Of a stretch of 64,000 bases of DNA, positions 26,701 to 40,800 are shown one piece after another. Source of the stretch: Odontesthes bonariensis (lineage: Eukaryota > Chordata > Actinopteri > Atheriniformes > Atherinopsidae); NCBI RefSeq assembly GCF_027942865.1, contig NC_134514.1, positions 460,618-524,617 on the forward strand, in the 5' to 3' direction. Position numbers and translations under genes: made by a program. Each line of letters starts with the position of its first letter. Position 1 is the first letter of the stretch. The notes beneath the pieces are model-generated. The model did not search any database and was not told the origin of the DNA. It worked only from the letters and a program-made list of their open reading frames with translations.

Positions 26701-29700
26701 CCACATAAAAACCCTGATCCACAGAGGTGGGTCCCACATAAAAACCCTGATCCACAGAGGTGGGTCCCACATAAAAACCCTGATCCACAGAGGTGGGTCC
26801 CACATAAAAACCCTGATCCACAGAGGTGGGTCCCACATAAAAACACTGATCCACAGAGGTGGGTCCCACATAAAAACCCTGATCCACAGAGGTGGGTCCC
26901 ACATGAAAACCCTGATCCACAGAGGTGGGTCCCACATAAAAACACAGATCCACAGAGGTGGGTCCCACATAAAAACCCTGATCCACAGAGGTGGGTCCCA
27001 CATGAAAACCCTGATCCACAGAGGTGGGTCCCACATAAAAACCCTGATCCACAGAGGTGGGTCCCACATAAAAACCCTGATCCACAGAGGTGGGTCCCAC
27101 ATAAAAACATAGATCCACAGAGGTGGGTCCCACATAAAAACCCTGATCCACAGAGGTGGGTCCCACATAAAAACCCTGATCCACAGAGGTGGGTCCCACA
27201 TAACAACCCTGATCCACAGAGGTGGGTCCCACATAAAAACCCTGATCCACAGAGGTGGGTCCCACATAAAAACACAGATCCACAGAGGTGGGTCCCACAT
27301 AAAAACCCTGATCCACAGAGGTGGGTCCCACATAAAAACCCTGATCCACAGAGGTGGGTCCCACATAAAAACCCTGATCCACAGAGGTGGGTCCCACATA
27401 AAAACCCTGATCCACAGAGGTGGGTCCCACATAAAAACCCTGATCCACAGAGGTGGGTCCCACATAAAAACACAGATCCACAGAGGTGGGTCCCACATAA
27501 AAACCCTGATCCACAGAGGTGGGTCCCACATAAAAACCCTGATCCACAGAGGTGGGTCCCACATAAAAACCCTGATCCACAGAGGTGGGTCCCACATAAA
27601 AACCCTGATCCACAGAGGTGGGTCCCACATAAAAACCCTGATCCACAGAGGTGGGTCCCACATAAAAACCCTGATCCACAGAGGTGGGTCCCACATAAAA
27701 ACCCTGATCCACAGAGGTGGGTCCCACATAAAAACACAGATCCACAGAGGTGGGTCCCACATAAAAACACTGATCCACAGAGGTGGGTCCCACATAAAAA
27801 CACTGATCCACAGAGGTGGGTCCCACATAAAAACCCTGATCCACAGAGGTGGGTCCCACATGAAAACCCTGATCCACAGAGGTGGGTCCCACATAAAAAC
27901 ACAGATCCACAGAGGTGGGTCCCACATAACAACACAGATCCACAGAGGTGGGTCCCACATAAAAACCCTGATCCACAGAGGTGGGTCCCACATAAAAACC
28001 CTGATCCACAGAGGTGGGTCCCACATAAAAACCCTGATCCACAGAGGTGGGTCCCACATAAAAACCCTGATCCACAGAGGTGGGTCCCACATAAAAACCC
28101 TGATCCACAGAGGTGGGTCCCACATAAAAACCCTGATCCACAGAGGTGGGTCCCACATAAAAACCCTGATCCACAGAGGTGGGTCCCACATAAAAACCCT
28201 GATCCACAGAGGTGGGTCCCACATAAAAACACAGATCCACAGAGGTGGGTCCCACATAAAAACCCTGATCCACAGAGGTGGGTCCCACATAAAAACCCTG
28301 ATCCACAGAGGTGGGTCCCACATAAAAACACAGATCCACAGAGGTGGGTCCCACATAAAAACCCTGATCCACAGAGGTGGGTCCCACATAAAAACCCTGA
28401 TCCACAGAGGTGGGTCCCACATAAAAACCCTGATCCACAGAGGTGGGTCCCACATAAAAACCCTGATCCACAGAGGTGGGTCCCACATAAAAACCCTGAT
28501 CCACAGAGGTGGGTCCCACATAAAAACCCTGATCCACAGAGGTGGGTCCCACATAAAAACACAGATCCACAGAGGTGGGTCCCACATAAAAACCCTGATC
28601 CACAGAGGTGGGTCCCACATAAAAACCCTGATCCACAGAGGTGGGTCCCACATAAAAACCCTGATCCACAGAGGTGGGTCCCACATAAAAACCCTGATCC
28701 ACAGAGGTGGGTCCCACATAAAAACACAGATCCACAGAGGTGGGTCCCACATAAAAACCCTGATCCACAGAGGTGGGTCCCACATAAAAACCCTGATCCA
28801 CAGAGGTGGGTCCCACATAAAAACCCTGATCCACAGAGGTGGGTCCCACATAAAAACCCTGATCCACAGAGGTGGGTCCCACATAAAAACCCTGATCCAC
28901 AGAGGTGGGTCCCACATAAAAACCCTGATCCACAGAGGTGGGTCCCACATAAAAACCCTGATCCACAGAGGTGGGTCCCACATAAAAACCCTGATCCACA
29001 GAGGTGGGTCCCACATAAAAACACTGATCCACAGAGGTGGGTCCCACATAAAAACACTGATCCACAGAGGTGGGTCCCACATAAAAACCCTGATCCACAG
29101 AGGTGGGTCCCACATGAAAACCCTGATCCACAGAGGTGGGTCCCACATAAAAACACAGATCCACAGAGGTGGGTCCCACATAACAACACAGATCCACAGA
29201 GGTGGGTCCCACATAAAAACCCTGATCCACAGAGGTGGGTCCCACATAAAAACCCTGATCCACAGAGGTGGGTCCCACATAAAAACCCTGATCCACAGAG
29301 GTGGGTCCCACATAAAAACCCTGATCCACAGAGGTGGGTCCCACATAAAAACCCTGATCCACAGAGGTGGGTCCCACATAAAAACCCTGATCCACAGAGG
29401 TGGGTCCCACATAAAAACCCTGATCCACAGAGGTGGGTCCCACATAAAAACACAGATCCACAGAGGTGGGTCCCACATAAAAACCCTGATCCACAGAGGT
29501 GGGTCCCACATAAAAACCCTGATCCACAGAGGTGGGTCCCACATAAAAACACAGATCCACAGAGGTGGGTCCCACATAAAAACACAGATCCACAGAGGTG
29601 GGTCCCACATAAAAACACTGATCCACAGAGGTGGGTCCCACATGAAAACCCTGATCCACAGAGGTGGGTCCCACATAAAAACACAGATCCACAGAGGTGG

Positions 29701-32700
29701 GTCCCACATAAAAACACTGATCCACAGAGGTGGGTCCCACATAAAAACCCTGATCCACAGAGGTGGGTCCCACATAAAAACCCTGATCCACAGAGGTGGG
29801 TCCCACATAAAAACCCTGATCCACAGAGGTGGGTCCCACATAAAAACACAGATCCACAGAGGTGGGTCCCACATAAAAACCCTGATCCACAGAGGTGGGT
29901 CCCACATAAAAACCCTGATCCACAGAGGTGGGTCCCACATAAAAACACAGATCCACAGAGGTGGGTCCCACATAAAAACACAGATCCACAGAGGTGGGTC
30001 CCACATAAAAACACTGATCCACAGAGGTGGGTCCCACATGAAAACCCTGATCCACAGAGGTGGGTCCCACATAAAAACACAGATCCACAGAGGTGGGTCC
30101 CACATAAAAACACTGATCCACAGAGGTGGGTCCCACATAAAAACACTGATCCACAGAGGTGGGTCCCACATAAAAACACTGATCCACAGAGGTGGGTCCC
30201 ACATAAAAACACAGATCCACAGAGGTGGGTCCCACATGAAAACCCTGATCCACAGAGGTGGGTCCCACATAAAAACACAGATCCACAGAGGTGGGTCCCA
30301 CATAAAAACACTGATCCACAGAGGTGGGTCCCACATAAAAACACTGATCCACAGAGGTGGGTCCCACATAAAAACACTGATCCACAGAGGTGGGTCCCAC
30401 ATAAAAACACAGATCCACAGAGGTGGGTCTCACATAAAAACCCTGATCCACAGAGGTGGGTCCCACATAAAAACCCTGATCCACAGAGGTGGGTCCCACA
30501 TAAAAACCCTGATCCACAGAGGTGGGTCCCACATAACAACCCTGATCCACAGAGGTGGGTCCCACATAAAAACACAGATCCACAGAGGTGGGTCCCACAT
30601 AAAAACACAGATCCACAGAGGTGGGTCCCACATAAAAACCCTGATCCACAGAGGTGGGTCCCACATAAAAACCCTGATCCACAGAGGTGGGTCCCACATA
30701 AAAACACTGATCCACAGAGGTGGGTCCCACATAAAAACACTGATCCACAGAGGTGGGTCCCACATGAAAACCCTGATCCACAGAGGTGGGTCTCACATAA
30801 AAACCCTGATCCACAGAGGTGGGTCCCACATAAAAACCCTGATCCACAGAGGTGGGTCCCACATAAAAACCCTGATCCACAGAGGTGGGTCCCACATAAA
30901 AACACAGATCCACAGAGGTGGGTCCCACATAAAAACCCTGATCCACAGAGGTGGGTCCCACATAAAAACACTGATCCACAGAGGTGGGTCCCACATGAAA
31001 ACCCTGATCCACAGAGGTGGGTCCCACATAAAAACCCTGATCCACAGAGGTGGGTCCCACATAAAAACCCTGATCCACAGAGGTGGGTCCCACATAAAAA
31101 CCCTGATCCACAGAGGTGGGTCCCACATGAAAACCCTGATCCACAGAGGTGGGTCCCACATAAAAACACAGATCCACAGAGGTGGGTCCCACATAAAAAC
31201 CCTGATCCACAGAGGTGGGTCCCACATAACAACACAGATCCACAGAGGTGGGTCCCACATAAAAACACAGATCCACAGAGGTGGGTCCCACATAAAAACC
31301 CTGATCCACAGAGGTGGGTCCCACATAAAAACCCTGATCCACAGAGGTGGGTCCCACATAAAAACCCTGATCCACAGAGGTGGGTCCCACATAAAAACAC
31401 TGATCCACAGAGGTGGGTCCCACATAAAAACACAGATCCACAGAGGTGGGTCCCACATAAAAACCCTGATCCACAGAGGTGGGTCCCACATAAAAACACA
31501 GATCCACAGAGGTGGGTCCCACATAAAAACCCTGATCCACAGAGGTGGGTCCCACATAAAAACACTGATCCACAGAGGTGGGTCCCACATAAAAACCCTG
31601 ATCCACAGAGGTGGGTCCCACATGAAAACCCTGATCCACAGAGGTGGGTCCCACATAAAAACACAGATCCACAGAGGTGGGTCCCACATAACAACACAGA
31701 TCCACAGAGGTGGGTCCCACATGAAAACCCTGATCCACAGAGGTGGGTCCCACATAAAAACACAGATCCACAGAGGTGGGTCCCACATAACAACACAGAT
31801 CCACAGAGGTGGGTCCCACATAAAAACATAGATCCACAGAGGTGGGTCCCACATAAAAACCCTGATCCACAGAGGTGGGTCCCACATAAAAACCCTGATC
31901 CACAGAGGTGGGTCCCACATAAAAACCCTGATCCACAGAGGTGGGTCCCACATAAAAACCCTGATCCACAGAGGTGGGTCCCACATAAAAACCCTGATCC
32001 ACAGAGGTGGGTCCCACATAAAAACACAGATCCACAGAGGTGGGTCCCACATAAAAACCCTGATCCACAGAGGTGGGTCCCACATAAAAACCCTGATCCA
32101 CAGAGGTGGGTCCCACATAAAAACCCTGATCCACAGAGGTGGGTCCCACATAAAAACCCTGATCCACAGAGGTGGGTCCCACATAAAAACCCTGATCCAC
32201 AGAGGTGGGTCCCACATAAAAACACAGATCCACAGAGGTGGGTCCCACATAAAAACACTGATCCACAGAGGTGGGTCCCACATAAAAACACTGATCCACA
32301 GAGGTGGGTCCCACATAAAAACCCTGATCCACAGAGGTGGGTCCCACATAAAAACCCTGATCCACAGAGGTGGGTCCCACATGAAAACCCTGATCCACAG
32401 AGGTGGGTCCCACATAAAAACACAGATCCACAGAGGTGGGTCCCACATAACAACACAGATCCACAGAGGTGGGTCCCACATAAAAACCCTGATCCACAGA
32501 GGTGGGTCCCACATAACAACCCTGATCCACAGAGGTGGGTCCCACATAAAAACCCTGATCCACAGAGGTGGGTCCCACATAAAAACCCTGATCCACAGAG
32601 GTGGGTCCCACATAAAAACCCTGATCCACAGAGGTGGGTCCCACATAAAAACCCTGATCCACAGAGGTGGGTCCCACATAAAAACCCTGATCCACAGAGG

Positions 32701-34988
32701 TGGGTCCCACATAAAAACCCTGATCCACAGAGGTGGGTCCCACATAAAAACACAGATCCACAGAGGTGGGTCCCACATAAAAACCCTGATCCACAGAGGT
32801 GGGTCCCACATAAAAACCCTGATCCACAGAGGTGGGTCCCACATAAAAACCCTGATCCACAGAGGTGGGTCCCACATAAAAACCCTGATCCACAGAGGTG
32901 GGTCCCACATAAAAACCCTGATCCACAGAGGTGGGTCCCACATAAAAACCCTGATCCACAGAGGTGGGTCCCACATAAAAACACAGATCCACAGAGGTGG
33001 GTCCCACATAAAAACACAGATCCACAGAGGTGGGTCCCACATAAAAACACTGATCCACAGAGGTGGGTCCCACATAAAAACACTGATCCACAGAGGTGGG
33101 TCCCACATAAAAACCCTGATCCACAGAGGTGGGTCCCACATAAAAACACTGATCCACAGAGGTGGGTCCCACATAAAAACACTGATCCACAGAGGTGGGT
33201 CCCACATGAAAACCCTGATCCACAGAGGTGGGTCCCACATAAAAACACAGATCCACAGAGGTGGGTCCCACATAAAAACACTGATCCACAGAGGTGGGTC
33301 CCACATAAAAACACTGATCCACAGAGGTGGGTCCCACATAAAAACACTGATCCACAGAGGTGGGTCCCACATAAAAACACAGATCCACAGAGGTGGGTCT
33401 CACATAAAAACCCTGATCCACAGAGGTGGGTCCCACATAAAAACCCTGATCCACAGAGGTGGGTCCCACATAAAAACCCTGATCCACAGAGGTGGGTCCC
33501 ACATAACAACCCTGATCCACAGAGGTGGGTCCCACATAAAAACACAGATCCACAGAGGTGGGTCCCACATAAAAACACAGATCCACAGAGGTGGGTCCCA
33601 CATAAAAACCCTGATCCACAGAGGTGGGTCCCACATAAAAACCCTGATCCACAGAGGTGGGTCCCACATAAAAACACAGATCCACAGAGGTGGGTCCCAC
33701 ATAAAAACACAGATCCACAGAGGTGGGTCCCACATAAAAACCCTGATCCACAGAGGTGGGTCCCACATAAAAACACTGATCCACAGAGGTGGGTCCCACA
33801 TAAAAACACTGATCCACAGAGGTGGGTCCCACATGAAAACCCTGATCCACAGAGGTGGGTCCCACATGAAAACCCTGATCCACAGAGGTGGGTCTCACAT
33901 AAAAACCCTGATCCACAGAGGTGGGTCCCACATAAAAACCCTGATCCACAGAGGTGGGTCCCACATAAAAACCCTGATCCACAGAGGTGGGTCCCACATA
34001 AAAACACAGATCCACAGAGGTGGGTCCCACATAAAAACCCTGATCCACAGAGGTGGGTCCCACATAAAAACACTGATCCACAGAGGTGGGTCCCACATGA
34101 AAACCCTGATCCACAGAGGTGGGTCCCACATAAAAACCCTGATCCACAGAGGTGGGTCCCACATAAAAACCCTGATCCACAGAGGTGGGTCCCACATAAA
34201 AACCCTGATCCACAGAGGTGGGTCCCACATGAAAACCCTGATCCACAGAGGTGGGTCCCACATAAAAACACAGATCCACAGAGGTGGGTCCCACATAAAA
34301 ACCCTGATCCACAGAGGTGGGTCCCACATAACAACACAGATCCACAGAGGTGGGTCCCACATAAAAACACAGATCCACAGAGGTGGGTCCCACATAAAAA
34401 CCCTGATCCACAGAGGTGGGTCCCACATAAAAACCCTGATCCACAGAGGTGGGTCCCACATAAAAACCCTGATCCACAGAGGTGGGTCCCACATAAAAAC
34501 ACTGATCCACAGAGGTGGGTCCCACATAAAAACACAGATCCACAGAGGTGGGTCCCACATAAAAACACAGATCCACAGAGGTGGGTCCCACATAAAAACC
34601 CTGATCCACAGAGGTGGGTCTCACATAAAAACCCTGATCCACAGAGGTGGGTCCCACATAAAAACCCTGATCCACAGAGGTGGGTCCCACATAAAAACCC
34701 TGATCCACAGAGGTGGGTCCCACATAAAAACCCTGATCCACAGAGGTGGGTCCCACATAAAAACCCTGATCCACAGAGGTGGGTCCCACATAAAAACACT
34801 GATCCACAGAGGTGGGTCCCACATAAAAACCCTGATCCACAGAGGTGGGTCCCACATAAAAACACAGATCCACAGAGGTGGGTCCCACATAAAAACCCTG
34901 ATCCACAGAGGTGGGTCCCACATAAAAACCCTGATCCACAGAGGTGGGTCCCACATAAAAACACAGATCCACAGAGGTGGGTCCCACA
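23765..34988. repeat. 33-bp satellite array, about 340 units (11.2 kb)
   Basis: The unit contains GATCCACAGAGGTGGGTCCC and ACATAAAAACCCT. Main variants at one site are accctgat, acacagat and acactgat; minor ones are acatgaaa, cagataaa, ataacaac and gtctcac. Distances between the six gtctcac marks (26305, 30430, 30793, 33400, 33895, 34621) are 125, 11, 79, 15 and 22 units exactly, so no net indel occurs. Longer blocks are repeated: the gaaaaccc/cacag/acaacacag triplet at 27860 recurs 38 units later. As 33 is divisible by three, several frames on both strands stay open for thousands of codons. I regard those as shadows. Confidence 0.98.
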
Positions 34989-34994
34989 GAGTCC

Positions 34995-36455
34995 CACCGG
35001 CACAGAGACACCAGAGAACCGATGATCCACTAACAGCTCGTTGGTCTCACTGAGGCTCTGAGACGTTCTTCTTAAACTAATAATCTGCAACTGAATTTAG
35101 ACAAAACACAGTTTCTGACTCTAAATGATCATCCATCACAGATAAGACTAAATGTAGCATAAAGCAGAGATTTAAAATCCTTTAAAAGAGAGTTACAACG
35201 ACGAGGAAGTGGCAGCGAACACAGGAAACACCACAGAGCCGGAGGATCCAAAGCAGGACGCCAAAGAAGGTCCAAACCAAATAAATCTCACACAAACAGA
35301 AGCAGAATAAGTAATAAGAAACCAGTGAAAGATCCGAAGCCTTATTCACTCTTTTTATTTCAGTCATTTCCAACTGAGGGACCAGAGCAACAATCCAGGG
35401 GGGGGGGTTCATTTATTCCAAGTGTTAGATGGTAGTTTCAGACATTTAAGGTTTGAAAACATTTCAGCCACAAATCAAACCGATCATTTACAGGGGAACT
35501 AAAAGAGGAAATGGATAAAGCTGCAGAGGAATGTAAAAAGGAGGATGAACTAAAACTGTGGTTTGGTTCAGTAGGAGCAGAAAGATTCGAGCTTTTCCTG
35601 CAGATATCTGAGTAAAGGCATGAAACTGGACCACCAAAACCATCCCACACATCTGCAGGTTGAGCACTTTTATGTCAGAAAAGTCAGATTTAGTGTTCAT
35701 TGAAATGAGAATGGAATGATTTGACCAATAATCAGCCTACAAGACAAACATCTACGTTATATCAGCCGAAAACAGAAAATCAGAGCTATGCAACAGGTTT
35801 GAGCTTTTACTACGACAGTAAACACCTGAGGAAAGAAGTGGAGATCATTCTGTGTTTTTGGTCCTCCTGAAACTAACCCTGAGCCTCTGAAACCCAACAG
35901 GGATGGAATCACATCAGTCAAAAGGCCCAGAAACCAAACTGCAGCCTAACGGCGTCCAGCTGGCTCAGGTTCCTAGGTTTCTATAAAGAATGGTGAGAAG
36001 TGAACACCCAAACAAATAACTAAACCAGAACAGAGACTAAGAAAGAGAACAGAGAAAACTGGGACACTGCAGTCTAAGTTTAAAGGTTTACAGACAGAAA
36101 CAGTTCCTATGAAACAACCCAACAGACTTTGTGGATTTAACTATGACAAACCAAAGGGTGTTCTCAAAGGTTCTACCTCCCCCCAAGAAACCTCCTTCAG
36201 GGCTTTCTTCCCCAGAATTATTTTCAGCTCCTGTTTTCCTGGAACAGATTAAAACTGTAATGGAGTTTATGAGGATGTGACCTGACCTCGGGTAGGATTC
36301 CTAGGACCTGACATTTACGGTACTACGGTGGCGTGACCATACTGACGGATGTTCAGGACGAGCGGGATGTGGCGACTTTAGGAGGTCGTTGCATCATCGC
36401 AGTTCATGAGAACATGATCTTATGTTTGAGGTTTTGTGGCATCAAAAAGGCGTGT
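34995..36455. other. Intergenic spacer with possible old LINE scrap
   Basis: Around 35078-35160 the plus strand reads NNLQLNLDKTQFLTL, similar to the LQLN..KT segment of LINE reverse transcriptases, then stops. A G run is at 35400-35407. Nothing else was recognised. Confidence 0.4.
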
Positions 36456-37012
36456 TTAAAGGTAGGGTAGGAGATCCTGGATTCTGAGTCCAGCGAAGCT
36501 GCATTTTGAAAACACACCGGTAAAAAGTCCCAACCCTTTTCTTCACTTTCCCCCCGAAGGCACGCCTCTAGAGTACATGAACGCGCACGAGCACGAAGGT
36601 GCACGAGCGCTGTTCTGACAGCAAGCATCGATCGTTGCCGTATTTAGTATTTAGTATATGATAACTATACGTTTAATAATGCTAGGTGCTAGCCAAGCTG
36701 GCTCTAGTTTAGCTTTCTGCCAAGCTTCTGGGCGTAATTCGTTCACGGAGCAGGGTATGTGCACAGGGGGAAGGAGGGGGAGGGAGGAGCAGATTGCAGT
36801 TTGATAGACGGCATCAGAATCCAATCATTGTGAACGGTCCGTTCACAATGATTGGATACTGTTTTTCCTAGATTGTACGTTCTAGAGGCCACTAAAACTT
36901 TTCATATTTGTGTCAAAACTTTTAATTAATTGGTTGCAATGGGGGTGTGAAGAGTATTTCAAGCAAAATGTAAAAAGATGCTCCAGAAAAAGATCCCCTA
37001 CCCCGCCTTTAA
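36456..37012. mobile_element. TTAA-flanked MITE-like element (about 557 bp)
   Basis: It is bounded by TTAA at 36456-36459 and 37009-37012. The inverted ends are AGGTAGGGTAGGAGATC on the left and, read inward on the other strand, AGGCGGGGTAGGGGATC on the right. A perfect hairpin sits at 36819-36857. No open frame resembles a transposase. Confidence 0.7.
36819..36857. other. Perfect 17-bp palindrome with 5-nt loop
   Basis: The arms are ATCCAATCATTGTGAAC and its exact reverse complement, separated by ggtcc. It lies inside the TTAA-flanked element. Confidence 0.97.
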
Positions 37013-37203
37013 CAGATTCTATATTTTTATTTCTATTTTATTTAAGAATACCCTGTTATAATATTGTTGTTGCATGCTTATTTTATCTAATCTTTTATTA
37101 TATTTGGACATCCAGTGCGGCAGCAAAGCAAAGAATTTCATTGTACAGGGAAACACGTTTCTAACTGCACATATGACAATAAACCTTTGAATCTTGAATC
37201 TTA
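37013..37203 (+). mobile_element. Non-LTR retrotransposon 3' end
   Basis: The sequence runs from an AT-rich stretch through AAAGAATTTCATTGTACAGG to ATGACAATAAACC and a GAATCTT-GAATCTT tail. This is a common fish LINE 3' end with a short tail repeat. The clade was not assigned. Confidence 0.6.
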
Positions 37204-37311
37204 TGAAGGAACCTGACATTATTTATTACAGTGAGGATGTGAAACATTGTGCTCAGAATCCTTCATCTGCAGGAGCTTCTGTAGGGTTATGGGCAGATGA
37301 TCAGACCTCTG

Positions 37312-37717
37312 CACTGGAAAAAATCTAAATCTTACCAAGTATATTTGTCTCATTGAGTATCTCATTACACTTAATATCAGACACAACTGCCTAACAAGCA
37401 CCATTTCAGCCAGATATAGGGACTTGTTTTAATACAATACATCTGGAATATCTTGTTAAGTAAAAAAGTCTTGAAAACAAATTGTTTTGAGTCATATTTC
37501 ATATGAAACAAGCATTTTTTTTCATTTGAAGAGGTTTTTAAGTTAATTTCAAGATCACTTTTATCTCAAAAGTCCCAAATATCACATCTTATTTCAAGAA
37601 ATCTTGACAAGCCGATTTTCACTAGTTCCATTGGCAGATTTTTTGGCTTATTTCAAGCAAAAACGTCTTTTTTTTGTTGTTTTTTTACTAATTTTTGAAG
37701 GGGCATTTTTTCCAGTG
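37312..37717. mobile_element. MITE with CACTGGAAAAAAT termini
   Basis: Perfect 13-bp inverted termini at 37312-37324 and 37705-37717 flank a 406-bp AT-rich interior without coding capacity. A TG dinucleotide flanks both ends, which may be the target duplication. It lies just past the mmp23 stop codon and may be part of its 3' UTR. Confidence 0.7.
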
Positions 37718-37883
37718 TGATGGTTCCTGGGACCTGTTGGTGCCACTGAACGTCAGTCTGTTTGTGTCCCAGCAGAGACTAAATGAAGACATAACTCATA
37801 GACCATTGATGGTCTGAGGCTCTGCCCAGATCAGATTGTTCTGTTGGGTCGACCCGACCCGTCCTCGGTCCCTGCAGATGGAC

Positions 37884-40800
37884 TCAGCTGTTGGACGGCT
37901 GCTCTGGTTTCAGCCGGATGGCCCAGGAGTTGGCGGACACGATGCTGCCCCGCCGATGGACGCGACAGGTGTAAACGCCCTCGTTGAACTCGTTGGCGAT
38001 GATGCGGAGGTCTCTGTCCTTCATCACGATGTAGCCGGGGACGGAGGTCAGGATCTGCTCGCCGTCTTTGTACCAGCTGCGTAAACGGGGGAGAAAACGC
38101 TGTTTTATGTCTGTCCGGTTTACGGATGTCAGACTGAAAGCTTCCACACATCAGAAAAAACAGGGTTCATTTGTTAAGAGTTCCGGATGCCATCTGTGAA
38201 ATAAGTGAAAAGGCCAGAGGTGTCTTTCTGGAAGTTCTGAACCTTTTCAGACCCATTTTACATTTGTATTCATATCTGAAGTCAAACCTCCTGTTTAATG
38301 TTTGTAAGTTTGTTTGTTTGTTTTGTTTATTTTGTTAAACGGTGTCATACACCAAAAAGGTGCCGGGCCCGCATGGGCTTACAAGACACACCATAAGTAA
38401 TAAAAAGCAACAGTCAAAAGATCATCTCCATAATTGCTAAGCCAACATATACGGTCCTCAGTAGACAACAACCCCACTCAGACATAAAGTTGTTGAGCTT
38501 CCAACACATATTGGGCTAAATAAAACACTTTTTCGCTAAACAGATATGTAAGTCTGCACTCATCGGACATAGAAAACAAATCATGACATTCCAAGGTCAA
38601 TTTAAGGAAGAGCTTAAGTCTAAATACATGGTAAAAAGGACAGTAAAACACAAAATGCATCTCATTTTCCACCTCATTTAAGTCACACAGGGGACACTTC
38701 CTGTTCTCCTCTGGGATTGCATGGAAACGTCCAGTTTCAACCGCCAGAGTTCTCAACTGGGCCCAAACAGAGCTCTGCGCTCTGCTAAGGTTCAGGGGGA
38801 CACAGTGCTCTGGATGGTAGACAGACTTTATCAAACAATACATTCTAAGTTTAGGTTTGTACAGAATTTCTTCTGCCCAATTTTGTTTATAATTTTCAAA
38901 TAATATTATCTTAATTTGTTTAACACTACAGGATCATTTATTTCTACATATGTATTGGAGACCTACTTCATGAAATATACTGGAAAGTTCCTTTGTCCAA
39001 CGACTATTTTTTGAAAAGTTCCACAAAAAAATTTGTTTGACAAGTCTGTTGTCAGACATGTGGATGAGTCTATTCCACAGTCGCACCATGTCACCATGTA
39101 AGAACTGATCAGCAGCCCTGTCTCAGTGCTGGACCCAATGGATCAGCTGACCTGACTTTCGGCGGAGAGCGCAGACTTTTGGTTCCACAGCGGAAACCCA
39201 CCACCTTCCCCCGGGGAACCATCTTGATCTTTACATTGGCTGGAGGCGACGTTGGCGTGGCAACCACCTCCAGGGGCTCTGCAGGGGGGACGAGATCCAG
39301 ACGGAGAGGAGTTTCATACCAGAGTTCTGCCAGACAAAGTGGATTCAATGATCAGAACCCAGAGGTCCAAACTCACCGTAACAGAGGTCACAGCGCTGAG
39401 GACAGTTCTTCCTCATGAAGGTCTTCCTCCGCTCACAGAAGCCGAGTCGAGCCCATGGATCACAGACTCGCTTCTTATCCAGACAGCCTGCAAACGCACA
39501 ACCAGCGAGTAAGTACAAGAACTGGATCTAATATTGGACAGAAGCATGAGGTCTGAGCTCTGTTTGGGTCTATTGGGGTCTATTGGGGTCTGTTAGTGTC
39601 TGCCTGGGTCTGTAGGGTCTGCTCGGTCTGTTGGGTCTGTTGGGTCTGTTGGGTCTGTAGGGTCTGTAGGGTCTGTTGGGTCTGTTGGGTCTGTAGGGTC
39701 TGTTGGGTCTGTAGGGTCTGTAGGGTCTGTTGGGTCTGTAGGGTCTGTTGGGTCTGTTGGGTCTGTTGGGTCTGTAGGGTCTGTAGGGTCTGTAGGGTCT
39801 GTTGGGTCTGTAGGGTCTGCTGGGTCTGTAGAGTCTGTTGGGTCTGTAGGGTCTGTAGGGTCTGTAGGGTCTGTTGGGTCTGTAGGGTCTGTTGGGTCTG
39901 TAGGGTCTGTAGGGTCTGTAGGGTCTGTTGGGTCTGTAGGGTCTGTAGGGTCTGTAGGGTCTGTAGAGTCTGTTGGGTCTGTTGGATCTGTAGGGTCTGT
40001 TGGGTCTGTAGGGTCTGTAGGGTCTGTAGGGTCTGTGGGGTCTGTTGGGTCTGTAGGGTCTGTTGGGTCTGTAGGGTCTGTTGGGTCTGTAGGGTCTGTA
40101 GGGTCTGTTGGGTCTGTAGGGTCTGTTGGGTCTGTAGGATCTGTAGGGTCTGTTGGGTCTGTTGGGTCTGTAGGGTCTGTAGGGTCTGTTGGGTCTGTTG
40201 GGTCTGTAGGGTCTGTTGGGTCTGTAGGATCTGTAGGGTCTGTTGGGTCTGTTGGGTCTGTAGGGTCTGTAGGATCTGTTGGGTCTGTAGGATCTGTAGG
40301 GTCTGTAGGGTCTGTTGGGTCTGTAGGGTCTGTAGGGTCTGTTGGGTCTGTAGGATCTGTAGGGTCTGTTGGGTCTGTTGGGTCTGTAGGGTCTGTAGGA
40401 TCTGTTGGGTCTGTAGGATCTGTAGGGTCTGTAGGGTCTGTTGGGTCTGTAGGATCTGTAGGGTCTGTAGGGTCTGTTGGGTCTGTAGGATCTGTAGGGT
40501 CTGTAGGGTCTGTTGGGTCTGTAGGATCTGTAGGGTCTGTAGGGTCTGTTGGGTCTGTAGGATCTGTAGGGTCTGTTGGGTCTGTTGGGTCTGTAGGGTC
40601 TGTAGGATCTGTTGGGTCTGTAGGGTCTGTTGGGTCTGTTGGGTCTGTTGGGTCTGTAGGGTCTGTAGGGTCTGTGGGGTCTGTTGGGTCTGTAGGGTCT
40701 GTAGGGTCTGTAGGATCAGTTGGGTCTGTAGGGTCTGTAGGGTCTGTTGGGTCTGTTGGGTCTGTAGGGTCTGTTGGGTCTGTTGGGTCTGTAGGGTCTG

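Noticed and set aside
23699-35090. Giant proteins of about 3,770 residues on the minus strand
   Set aside because: Several frames on both strands are open across the same 33-bp array. The reading is repeat-driven and has no start context, splice evidence or family match.
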